Below are positions 24,208 through 31,599 of a stretch of DNA of 45,513 bases, piece by piece (positions within the stretch are counted from its first letter, which is position 1; the number at the start of each line of letters is the position of its first letter). Origin of the DNA: UBA11524 sp045132495 (GTDB taxonomy: Bacteria > Bacillota > Clostridia > Christensenellales > Aristaeellaceae). Position numbers and translations under genes: made by a program. The notes beneath the pieces were generated by a model that did not search any database, had not been told where the DNA came from, and saw only the letters and a program-made list of their open reading frames with translations. The stretch spans positions 1 to 45,513 of the forward strand of contig JBGUSK010000020.1 of assembly GCA_045132495.1 (NCBI GenBank), written 5' to 3'.

Positions 24208-24222
24208 CATGAAAACGCTTTC
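24208..24222 (+). promoter_or_regulatory. cre site in the importer/recQ divergent region
   Basis: ATGAAAACGCTTTCT matches WTGNAANCGNWNNCW fully. It lies 216 bp upstream of the importer locus first gene and 122 bp before recQ. Confidence 0.6.
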
Positions 24223-24270
24223 TCACCCGCCTTTCCCGTTTTCCGACGGGGAGTTTTTTCGGCTGTTCGC

Positions 24271-24299
24271 TTTTCAACCTGCGCCAAATGGTGTACAAT
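24271..24299 (+). promoter_or_regulatory. recQ promoter
   Basis: TTTTCA (24271-24276), 17-bp spacer, TACAAT (24294-24299), 45 bp before the recQ ATG. Confidence 0.55.
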
Positions 24300-24343
24300 G
24301 GATGTCGAAAATGGGACGCAGGTTCCGGAAAGGAGCGTTTCTG

Positions 24344-26167
24344 ATGGACAAGCATGAGATCCTGCGGCACTATTTCGGTCACGACAGCTTCCGGCCGGGG
24401 CAGGAGACCATGGTGGATGCGCTGCTTTCCGGGCGTGATGCGCTGGGCGTGATGCCCACCGGCGCGGGCAAGTCGATGTGTTACCAGGTGCCTGCACTGA
24501 TGCTGGAGGGCGTCACCCTCGTCATTTCGCCGCTGATCTCCCTCATGGCGGATCAGGTGGCGGCGCTGAAGTCTGCAGGCGTGCCTGCCGCCTACCTCAA
24601 TTCGACCCTCACGCCCCGGCAGATGGACATCGCCCTGGAACGGGCCCGGCAGGGGGCGTACAGGATCATCTATGTTGCCCCGGAAAGGCTGGAAACGGCC
24701 TCCTTCCTTCGGTTTGCCAGGAGTGTGAAGATCGCCCTCATCGCGGTGGATGAGGCGCACTGCGTTTCCCAGTGGGGTCAGGATTTCCGCCCGGTGTATC
24801 TGCGTATTGCGGATTTTGTGGAGCAGCTGCCCGTGCGCCCGGTCATGGGCGCCTTCACCGCAACAGCCACCGAGCGCGTCCGGGAGGATATCGTCCGCCA
24901 CTTGAAGCTCGTCAATCCCGCCACCATCACCACTGGCTTTGACCGCCCGAATCTGTACTTCGAGGTGGTACGGTGCACGGAAGGCCGCAGCCGCGACAGC
25001 GCGCTGCGGGACGTGCTGCAGGGCAGGGAAAACCAGTCCGGCATCGTCTACTGCGCAACCCGCAAGGCCGTGGAGGAGGTCTGCGACAGGCTGAACGACG
25101 CAGGCTTCACCGCATCGCGCTACCACGCGGGGCTGTCCGACGAGGAACGCAAGCAGAATCAGGAGGATTTCCAGTTTGACCGCGTGCAGGTGATGGTGGC
25201 CACCAACGCCTTTGGCATGGGCATTGATAAGTCCAACGTGCGATTTGTCATCCATTATAATATGCCGCGCTCGATGGAAGCCTACTATCAGGAGGCAGGC
25301 CGCGCCGGGCGTGACGGCGAGCCCTCCGAATGCGTGCTGCTCTACAGCGGGCAGGACATCTTCACCGCCAGGTGGATGATCCAGCACAATCCGCCCAACG
25401 AGGCGCTGTCTGCCTCCGAGCAGGCCAGCGTCCGCCGACAGGATATGAACCGGCTGCAGAGCATGATCGACTACTGTACCCGCGATCTGTGCCTGCGCGC
25501 GTTCATCCTGCGTTATTTCGGAGAGAAGGCAGATGAAGGCTGCGGCGACTGCGGTTTCTGCACCGGCGGACGCTACGCTGAAGCAGGAGAAAAGCCGGTC
25601 GCCAAGCCCCGCCGCTCCGCCGCAGCGGAAAAGCCGTCGAAGGCCCCAAAGAAAATCGACGCGCCCAAGGACGGCCTCATCGAGCAGCTCAAGGCCACGC
25701 GCATGGCGCTCGCAAAAGCCCAGCGGGTGCCGCCCTACATCATCTGCAACGACGCGACCCTCGCCAGCATGGCCCGCCTCCGCCCGCAGACCAGGCAGGG
25801 GATGCTTTCCGTCAGCGGCATGGGCGAAATCAAAACGGCAAAGTATGGCGACGCGTTCCTGCAGGTCATCAAGGCCTACACGGTGCAGGAGAAGCGCATG
25901 CGCTCCCAGGTGGCGGCGATCGCGAAGGAGGCGCAGTCGGCAAGGTTCAGGGAAAAGCCCAAGGCTGCTGCCCAGCCTGTGGTGCGATACTACGCGCCGC
26001 CCAGAGACGTGCCCGTCATCCCGCTGCGCTCGCCCCTGGAGAACGACGACTGCGAAATCTCCGATGCATACCTGTCCGGCATGTCCATCCAGCAGATCGC
26101 GGATGAGCTGGGGATCTCCGCCGGGGAAATCCGTCAGAGGCTGGCGGATATGGATCTGATCTTCTGA
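24344..26167 (+). CDS. recQ: ATP-dependent DNA helicase RecQ
   Basis: 607 aa from ATG 24344, which follows GAAAGGAGCGTTTCTG; the longer open frame is untranslated leader. SF2 motifs are present: FRPGQ (motif 0), PTGAGKSMCYQVPAL (Walker A), DEAHCVSQWGQDFR (Walker B plus aromatic loop), FTATAT (III), YYQEAGRAGRDG (VI). A four-Cys zinc site follows (CLRAF...CGDCGFC). An HRDC domain lies at about residues 440-515 (LIEQLKATRMALAKAQRVPP). The RQC winged helix normally found between zinc site and HRDC is not evident; only ~40 low-complexity Ala/Lys/Pro residues fill that place. The C-terminus instead ends in a helix-turn-helix (MSIQQIADELGISAGEIRQR). Role: unwinding DNA in recombination and repair. 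Confidence 0.93.
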   Translation: MDKHEILRHYFGHDSFRPGQETMVDALLSGRDALGVMPTGAGKSMCYQVPALMLEGVTLVISPLISLMADQVAALKSAGVPAAYLNSTLTPRQMDIALERARQGAYRIIYVAPERLETASFLRFARSVKIALIAVDEAHCVSQWGQDFRPVYLRIADFVEQLPVRPVMGAFTATATERVREDIVRHLKLVNPATITTGFDRPNLYFEVVRCTEGRSRDSALRDVLQGRENQSGIVYCATRKAVEEVCDRLNDAGFTASRYHAGLSDEERKQNQEDFQFDRVQVMVATNAFGMGIDKSNVRFVIHYNMPRSMEAYYQEAGRAGRDGEPSECVLLYSGQDIFTARWMIQHNPPNEALSASEQASVRRQDMNRLQSMIDYCTRDLCLRAFILRYFGEKADEGCGDCGFCTGGRYAEAGEKPVAKPRRSAAAEKPSKAPKKIDAPKDGLIEQLKATRMALAKAQRVPPYIICNDATLASMARLRPQTRQGMLSVSGMGEIKTAKYGDAFLQVIKAYTVQEKRMRSQVAAIAKEAQSARFREKPKAAAQPVVRYYAPPRDVPVIPLRSPLENDDCEISDAYLSGMSIQQIADELGISAGEIRQRLADMDLIF

Positions 26168-26226
26168 CCCGTCCGCCCCGCACATATGCCGCATTCCACA
26201 CGAATTTCATGAAGGAGGTTACGACC

Positions 26227-27156
26227 TTGATCGAAAAGTATTCCGACGTATTGATCCCCCAGCGGGCTGACCCCTGCATCTTCCTCGCACCCGACAACTG
26301 GTACTATTTTACCGCGTCCGTGCCTGCGTTTGACTGCATTGAGCTGCGCCGCGCCCGCACCATTGAGGAGCTGCCCGCCGCCCCCACCCGCATCGTCTGG
26401 ACGAAGCATATATCCGGCCCCATGTCCCGCCTCGTCTGGGCGCCGGAGATCCACCTGGTGGAGGGCAACTGGTGCATTTACTTCGCTGCCGCCAGCGATA
26501 AGCCCGACGCCAACGGTATGCCGAGCCACCGCACCTACTGCATCCAGTGCGAGGGCGATCCCATGCTGGACGAGTGGGTTGAAATGGGGAAGATCAACAC
26601 CGGCTGGGATAGCTTCTGCATTGACTCCACCACGTTCACCGTGGGGGACAAGCGCTACTTTGTCTGGGCTCAGAAGGCCAACGGTCTCCCCGGCAACAGC
26701 AACCTGTACATTGCCGAGATGGAATCTGCCACCAGGCTGAAGCTTCCCGGAAAGCTGCTGACCATCCCTGAGTACGACTGGGAATGCATCGGCTACCTGG
26801 TGAACGAGGGCCCCTCCGTACTCAAGCACAACGGCAAGCTGTACATGACCTACTCCGCCTCCGCAACGGATGAAAACTACGCCATGGGCATGCTCACCGC
26901 CGACGAAAACGCTGACCTGCTCGATCGGGCCAGCTGGACGAAATCGCCCGTGCCGGTGATGGTCACTGACCCGGCCCACAAAATCTACGGCCCCGGCCAC
27001 AATTCCTTCACCCGAGACAAGGCGGGCCGCGATCTGCTGGTATTCCACGCCCGGCCCTATCCGGGCTTCCAGGGCACGCCCCTGTCCGATCCCAACCGCC
27101 ACTGCCATGTCTGGCCGGTGGAGTACGATGAGAACGACCGCCCCGTTTTCAACTGA
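26227..27156 (+). CDS. Glycoside hydrolase family 43 enzyme (second)
   Basis: 309 aa from TTG 26227. The preceding in-frame ATG at 26209 overlaps the AAGGAGG sequence itself, so TTG, eight bases after that site, is the better start. It is a five-bladed propeller without a signal peptide: QRADPCIF (base Asp), WAPEIHLVEGNWCIYFAA, DSFCIDSTTF (pKa-modulating Asp), YLVNEGPSVL (acid Glu), GPGHNSF. The profile fits alpha-L-arabinofuranosidase/xylosidase-type GH43 single-domain members. It lacks the extra C-terminal domain of the GH43 at 12074-13414. It is downstream of recQ by 59 bp and ends before a strong terminator. Specificity unproven. Confidence 0.88.
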   Translation: MIEKYSDVLIPQRADPCIFLAPDNWYYFTASVPAFDCIELRRARTIEELPAAPTRIVWTKHISGPMSRLVWAPEIHLVEGNWCIYFAAASDKPDANGMPSHRTYCIQCEGDPMLDEWVEMGKINTGWDSFCIDSTTFTVGDKRYFVWAQKANGLPGNSNLYIAEMESATRLKLPGKLLTIPEYDWECIGYLVNEGPSVLKHNGKLYMTYSASATDENYAMGMLTADENADLLDRASWTKSPVPVMVTDPAHKIYGPGHNSFTRDKAGRDLLVFHARPYPGFQGTPLSDPNRHCHVWPVEYDENDRPVFN

Positions 27157-27163
27157 ATCCGCT

Positions 27164-27202
27164 GCCCCTCCGCCTGCGCACGTGGGCCGGAGGGGCGTTT
27201 TT
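27164..27202 (+). terminator. Terminator after the second GH43
   Basis: GCCCCTCCG (27164-27172) / CGGAGGGGC (27188-27196) followed by GTTTTT. Confidence 0.85.
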
Positions 27203-27265
27203 CGCCTCCCCTGCCGGAGAACAGAATAATACGCGGACATCTGCAAGCCAATTCCCGTCATTTTC

Positions 27266-27294
27266 TTGCATTTTGGCACCAGATATGCTATGCT
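27266..27294 (+). promoter_or_regulatory. Promoter of the envelope operon
   Basis: TTGCAT (27266-27271), 17-bp spacer, TATGCT (27289-27294). It lies 63 bp before the first start codon of the glycosidase-Lgt-RCC1-sortase operon. Confidence 0.6.
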
Positions 27295-27356
27295 AAAGAG
27301 TGGATTTATGTACCCCTGTCCACTGCAAACCTTATTGAAGGAGTGACTTCGTCCTC

Positions 27357-28337
27357 ATGCATATGAAACACATCGCCGCTCTCCTGCTTGCACTGCTGCT
27401 GTGCACTGCCGCTGCCGCTGAAACGCTTCCCGCCGGGCTTGCGCCGCTGCCCATGGACGATCTGTCCTATGGCCCTGAACCCAAGGATGAATGCTACATC
27501 TCCGATACCGAGTATGTGGATGAATCCATCTCCGTGAAGATCTACGAGGGACGGTATGCGGATACGGACTACGTCTATGCCCATGTGAAGATCAGCCATC
27601 CCTCTCAGCTGCGCACGATCCCTGCAGGCGTCTATAAGGGCGTGAAGAACGGCAGTGTACAGCGAAACACCAACTACAACTTCAAGAGATCCTCTACCAC
27701 CCGCGGCCGCTTCGTTGCCAGCGCCGCCAACGCGGTCATCTCCATCAATGGTGACTATTTCACCAAGGATGAGTGTAAGGTCGTGCTGCGCATGGGCACC
27801 CAGTACCGCAATACGGCAGATGGTCTGCGCGACCTGCTCATCATCGACAAAAACGGCGACCTCTCCTACCTCAACGCGCCCACCAGGGCAGATTACGCCG
27901 CCTACTACGAGGCCAACAAGGACAGCATGTATCAGGTGTTCTGCTTCGGCCCCGTGCTGGTGGAAAACGGCGTGAGCGTCCTCCCCATGGACTATGAGAA
28001 CGGCTACATCGGCGCTCAAAAGGCCGCTCAGCGCACTGCGTTTTGTCAGCTCGGCCCGCTGGAGTACATGCTTGTGACCTCCTACGGCAACCAGACCAAG
28101 GGCAACAAGGGCATGACCATCCCCGAATTTGCTCAGGTGTGCGAAATGGCTGGCAAGGAGCTCAACCCCGAAGGAGGCTGCCGGCTTGCCTTCAACCTGG
28201 ATGGCGGCAACTCCACCACCATGAACTTCAAGCGGTTGGACAAGGCCTCCGGCAAGCTTAAGTATGTCAAGGTCAACTGTCCCGAAATCGAGCGTTTCCT
28301 GAGCGATATCATCTACTTTGCAACGCTGGTGAAATAA
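27357..28337 (+). CDS. Secreted phosphodiester glycosidase (NAGPA domain) protein
   Basis: 326 aa with a Sec signal peptide (KHIAALLLALLLCTAAAAE, cut near residue 22-24) and no lipobox at the cleavage site. The rest is a NAGPA-type domain: INGDYF, FGPVLVENG and the diagnostic FNLDGGNSTTM near the C-terminus. Family members (mammalian uncovering enzyme, bacterial YgiQ-type and exopolysaccharide proteins) cleave GlcNAc-1-phosphodiester bonds, in bacteria plausibly on wall teichoic acid or capsule. GAAGGAGTGAC lies 13 bases from the ATG, a long spacing; ATG 27363 is an alternative. First gene of a four-gene envelope operon, two bases before the Lgt-like gene. Confidence 0.85.
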   Translation: MHMKHIAALLLALLLCTAAAAETLPAGLAPLPMDDLSYGPEPKDECYISDTEYVDESISVKIYEGRYADTDYVYAHVKISHPSQLRTIPAGVYKGVKNGSVQRNTNYNFKRSSTTRGRFVASAANAVISINGDYFTKDECKVVLRMGTQYRNTADGLRDLLIIDKNGDLSYLNAPTRADYAAYYEANKDSMYQVFCFGPVLVENGVSVLPMDYENGYIGAQKAAQRTAFCQLGPLEYMLVTSYGNQTKGNKGMTIPEFAQVCEMAGKELNPEGGCRLAFNLDGGNSTTMNFKRLDKASGKLKYVKVNCPEIERFLSDIIYFATLVK

Positions 28338-28338
28338 G

Positions 28339-29241
28339 ATGTATGAAGTGATTTACTGGGGCGGCCTTCCCCTCCACTGGCTGCTGATCACCCTGTGCAG
28401 CATTTTGTGCGCACTGCTTGCAGCCTTCATCGCCCGCAAGCGCCAGCTCCCCGCGATGGTAGGCGCTCTCCATGCCGTGCTGACCGCTGCGCTTGGCCTG
28501 TTTATCGGCCGCGCCATCTACGCGGCGGTGTGCTGGTATGACATCTTTCTGGATGCGATGGGCGAATTCCAGGGCGTTGCGGCCTTCTTCGACCCGACCA
28601 TCGGCAGTGTGAACGTGATAGGCTTCGTCGCGGGACTGCTCCTTGCTGCCCCCATTGCCGCCCGCATCACGAAGGTGCAGACTGCTGCCCTGCTGGATGC
28701 ATCCGCGATTCCCGCCCTGACGATATACATCCTCGCCCGGGCCATCGAGCCCCTCACGGGCCAGGGCTACGGCGATTTTATGGAGCAGGAAGTCAGCGTG
28801 TGCTGGCTCGAAGCCGCGCTGACCGCGCTGCTCCTGATCGTGTGCATCTTCTTGATCCTGAAAAAGTGCCGCAAGCCCGGCGCCTTTTTCCAGTATGCGC
28901 TGACGCTGTGGTGCCTTGTGCAGATCCTGCCGGAATCCCTGCGCTGTGATGAAGCGCTGTTCGTCTTCGTCTTCGCCCGCGTGACCCACCTGGGGCTGGC
29001 GGTGACGCTGGGCTTCACGCTGATCTTCCTGCTGATCGCGGGCCGCAAGCACCTCTCCGGCAAGGCCATCGCGCTGGATATTGCCGGTCTCGCCGCCGGA
29101 CTCGGCCTTGCCATCGGCAGCATCTTCGCGCTGGACAAGACCAACTGGCCCAAACCGCTGGTTTATCTGCTGATGATCGCCGCGCTCGTGGAGCTGGGCG
29201 CCATCATCTGCCGCCGCATCCACAAGGAGGACGTCCAATGA
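28339..29241 (+). CDS. Lgt-like (prolipoprotein diacylglyceryl transferase family) membrane protein
   Basis: 300 aa, seven or more helices. The arrangement resembles Lgt: LGLFIGRAIYAAVCWYDIF matches the early arginine-containing helix. RAIEPLTGQGYGDFMEQE lines up with the Lgt signature region (R-x-G-N-F-x-x-x-E) but is altered. LPESLRCDEALFVFVFAR parallels the C-terminal arginine helix. The changed signature raises the question whether it still transfers diacylglycerol. The start ATG lies one base after the glycosidase stop, and its own stop overlaps the RCC1 gene ATG by 4 bp. A true housekeeping Lgt is expected elsewhere in the genome. The family assignment is by eye. Confidence 0.55.
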   Translation: MYEVIYWGGLPLHWLLITLCSILCALLAAFIARKRQLPAMVGALHAVLTAALGLFIGRAIYAAVCWYDIFLDAMGEFQGVAAFFDPTIGSVNVIGFVAGLLLAAPIAARITKVQTAALLDASAIPALTIYILARAIEPLTGQGYGDFMEQEVSVCWLEAALTALLLIVCIFLILKKCRKPGAFFQYALTLWCLVQILPESLRCDEALFVFVFARVTHLGLAVTLGFTLIFLLIAGRKHLSGKAIALDIAGLAAGLGLAIGSIFALDKTNWPKPLVYLLMIAALVELGAIICRRIHKEDVQ

Positions 29242-30410
29242 AAAAGCTTCTCGCCCTTGTGCTCCTCCTCTGCGTGATCGCCACATCTGCCTCCGCAGTA
29301 ACCTATACCACCCCCGACGGCCGGAATGTCCTTCTGGCCGTCGGCGGAAGCTTTGCCTATGCCCGCGACACCGAGGGGGTACTCCGTGTGTGGGGCGATA
29401 ACCAGTTCGGGCAGCTGGGCAAGGGCAGCGTCAGCCAGAGCTTTATCGTCAAGGAATTCAAAACCAAAAACGAGGAGCTGGACGTTTCCCTGCTTCAGGA
29501 CATCGTGACCGCCTCCGATTATTCCTTCATGTGGCTGGAGGATGACACCCTGTGGGGCGCTGGAAACAACTCCTACCTGCCCCTGACGGTGCGCGCCGGA
29601 AAATACTCCACCCATGTGAAGATCAACCTGCCTCCCTGCACCCCTGCCGCCATGGCCACTGGTTTCGGCCACGCGCTGCTCCTCACCGATGAAGGTAAGG
29701 TCTACGCCTGGGGCCGCAACAGCGAATACCAGGTCGGCAACGGGAAGCACAAGCATGTGCAGGAGCCCTTCCTGCTCCCGCTTGAGAACATCGTGCAGAT
29801 CGCAGCTGGCGGCAAGTTCTCCCTTGCGCTGGACTCTGATGGTCAGCTCTGGGGCTGGGGCGACAACGAGCATCACCAGCTCTCCCCCGAGAAACAGACC
29901 CACATCAAGACGCCCGTGAAGATCAATACCGGCGATATCGACATCGAATATATCGATGCCTGCGGGGGAAGCATCGCGCTGCTGGATACCGCCGGCACCC
30001 TTTGGACCTGGGGCCGCAACGATTTCCATCAGCTGGGCTACGACACCAAGGGGAAGCCCACCACAGCGCCCCAGGCAGTTCCCCTGCCCCTGCCGGTAAC
30101 CTATGTGGCCGCCTATTCCTCCCAGACCTACGCCATCCTGGAGGACGGTTCCCTCTGGTCCTGGGGCAACAACAGCTACGGACAGCTCGGCCAGGGTTTC
30201 CGATCCTCCTCCACCCAGGGCGTGCTGCCCGGCAAATGCTGGGATTCCGGCGTGGTGCTGGTGCAGGGCGGCAGCCTGTTCTGCCTTGCTATGCTGGAGG
30301 ACGGAACGCTCCTGTCTGCAGGCATCAGCAAATTCGGCCAGCTCGGCCACGGGGACTCCAAGAGCAAGTACACCCTCTCCCCCAACGGCATGGATCTCAT
30401 CATAAACTGA
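29238..30410 (+). CDS. Secreted RCC1-repeat beta-propeller protein
   Basis: 390 aa with signal peptide KKLLALVLLLCVIATSASA, cut before VTYTT. There are about seven RCC1 repeats, each with the GxxxxxALxxDGxLWxWGxNxxGQLG pattern: VWGDNQFGQLG, LWGAGNNSYLPL, AWGRNSEYQVG, GWGDNEHHQL, TWGRNDFHQLG, SWGNNSYGQLG, SAGISKFGQLG. This is enough for a closed seven-bladed propeller. No lipobox, sorting motif or C-terminal anchor is visible, so the mature protein is released or held by a partner. It is translationally coupled to the Lgt-like gene (4-bp overlap) and precedes sortase B by ~50 bp. RCC1 propellers bind proteins or glycans; function here unknown. Confidence 0.9.
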   Translation: MKKLLALVLLLCVIATSASAVTYTTPDGRNVLLAVGGSFAYARDTEGVLRVWGDNQFGQLGKGSVSQSFIVKEFKTKNEELDVSLLQDIVTASDYSFMWLEDDTLWGAGNNSYLPLTVRAGKYSTHVKINLPPCTPAAMATGFGHALLLTDEGKVYAWGRNSEYQVGNGKHKHVQEPFLLPLENIVQIAAGGKFSLALDSDGQLWGWGDNEHHQLSPEKQTHIKTPVKINTGDIDIEYIDACGGSIALLDTAGTLWTWGRNDFHQLGYDTKGKPTTAPQAVPLPLPVTYVAAYSSQTYAILEDGSLWSWGNNSYGQLGQGFRSSSTQGVLPGKCWDSGVVLVQGGSLFCLAMLEDGTLLSAGISKFGQLGHGDSKSKYTLSPNGMDLIIN

Positions 30411-30460
30411 TTCACTGCTTCACCTGCTGACGCATCGACGATACGAAGGAAGTGACGACA

Positions 30461-31549
30461 TTGCTGCGTGAAAGTATCCCCTATATGCTGCGCGAGTCGT
30501 TGCTTCGCATGCGCCAGCAGTTTGAGGGCTGGGAGGAAGACGACCTCCCCGTTGAGCGCAAGCGTCACCATCGGCATGTCCACTTTGATTTCTTTCCCAC
30601 CCCGGAGAGCCGTCGCAGACGCTTCCTGATGCTCCTTTGCAGCGCCGCCCTGGCAGTCGTGTTCCTCTTCAGCGCCGTGAAGCTGATCGGCTACGGCGTG
30701 GAATATCTGCGCTCCCGTTCCGCCTCCGCAGACCTTCGCCAGGCCTACTACGAGGAGAAGGGAAAGGAAGCCTCCATCACTCCCCTGCCCACGGCGACGC
30801 CAACCCAGGTTCCCGCCACGGCTGCGCCTGTCCCCACCCAGGCACCTGAATATCCCCCCATTCCCACTGCCACGGCGACTCCCGTCACCCGGCTGGAAAA
30901 GCAGCGTTATCCCGACAATCCCTATACCATCGTCAGCAGCCGATTCCAGAAGCTCCGCCGGCAGAATGAGGATATCATCGGCTGGCTCACCATCGAGGAT
31001 GCGCTGGATGAGGCGGTGGTCCAGCGGGATAACGCCTACTACCTCGACCGGGACTATAAAGGCTACCACAATAAAAACGGCGCCATCTTCCTGGATGAAA
31101 GCACTGATCTGCGCACCCGGCCCTATACGCTGATGCTCTATGGGCACAACATGAAGTCCGGGCTGATGTTCGGTTGTCTTCGCAACTACGAAAATCCGAC
31201 CTACTATCGCAAGAACCCCTTTATCACCTTTGATACCGCCTACGAGAACGGCCGCTATGTGATCTTTGCCGTTTCCACCGTATCCACTGATGCAAAGAAC
31301 TGGCGGTTTGTGAATTTCGCCTGGCTGATGTCCTCCACCGTGCCGCTGCGCACCCAGGCCATCGCCTCGCTGAACCGATTCTCCGTCTACAACGGCCAGA
31401 TCGACGTGCGCCCCGATGACCAGCTGCTGCTCCTTGTCACCTGTGTGGATGACGTGAACGACCGCCGCATCGTGGCTGCCCGCCGCCTCCGCGATGGAGA
31501 AAACGAAGAGAATCTGCTGCAGATCATCCAAAAGACCCGGCTCAAATAA
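30461..31549 (+). CDS. srtB: Class B sortase
   Basis: 362 aa from TTG 30461, which follows AAGGAAGTGACGACA; a GTG at 30452 abuts that site and is less likely. A basic cytosolic N-terminus of ~50 residues, one helix (MLLCSAALAVVFLFSAVKLI), a Thr/Pro/Ala-rich linker (PLPTATPTQVPATAAPVPT) and the sortase barrel follow. The catalytic triad is H229 (LYGHNM), C328 (LLVTCVDD) and R335 or R336 (NDRRIVAAR). The wording around these, and the long first helix (RRQNEDIIGWLTIEDALD), are class B. It normally links an NPQTN/NxxTG-type motif to the wall. No substrate with such a motif is in this operon; the truncated adhesin at the window start ends in NIQTG. Confidence 0.92.
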   Translation: MLRESIPYMLRESLLRMRQQFEGWEEDDLPVERKRHHRHVHFDFFPTPESRRRRFLMLLCSAALAVVFLFSAVKLIGYGVEYLRSRSASADLRQAYYEEKGKEASITPLPTATPTQVPATAAPVPTQAPEYPPIPTATATPVTRLEKQRYPDNPYTIVSSRFQKLRRQNEDIIGWLTIEDALDEAVVQRDNAYYLDRDYKGYHNKNGAIFLDESTDLRTRPYTLMLYGHNMKSGLMFGCLRNYENPTYYRKNPFITFDTAYENGRYVIFAVSTVSTDAKNWRFVNFAWLMSSTVPLRTQAIASLNRFSVYNGQIDVRPDDQLLLLVTCVDDVNDRRIVAARRLRDGENEENLLQIIQKTRLK

Positions 31550-31552
31550 AAA

Positions 31553-31588
31553 TGCGCCTCCGACCCAATCATGGCCGGAGGCGCACTT
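31553..31588. terminator. Bidirectional terminator between sortase and pncB
   Basis: TGCGCCTCCG (31553-31562) / CGGAGGCGCA (31576-31585), with an A run before and CTTTG after. It serves the minus-strand pncB best (U5) and ends the plus-strand operon as well. Confidence 0.8.
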
Positions 31589-31599
31589 TGTGTGCACAT

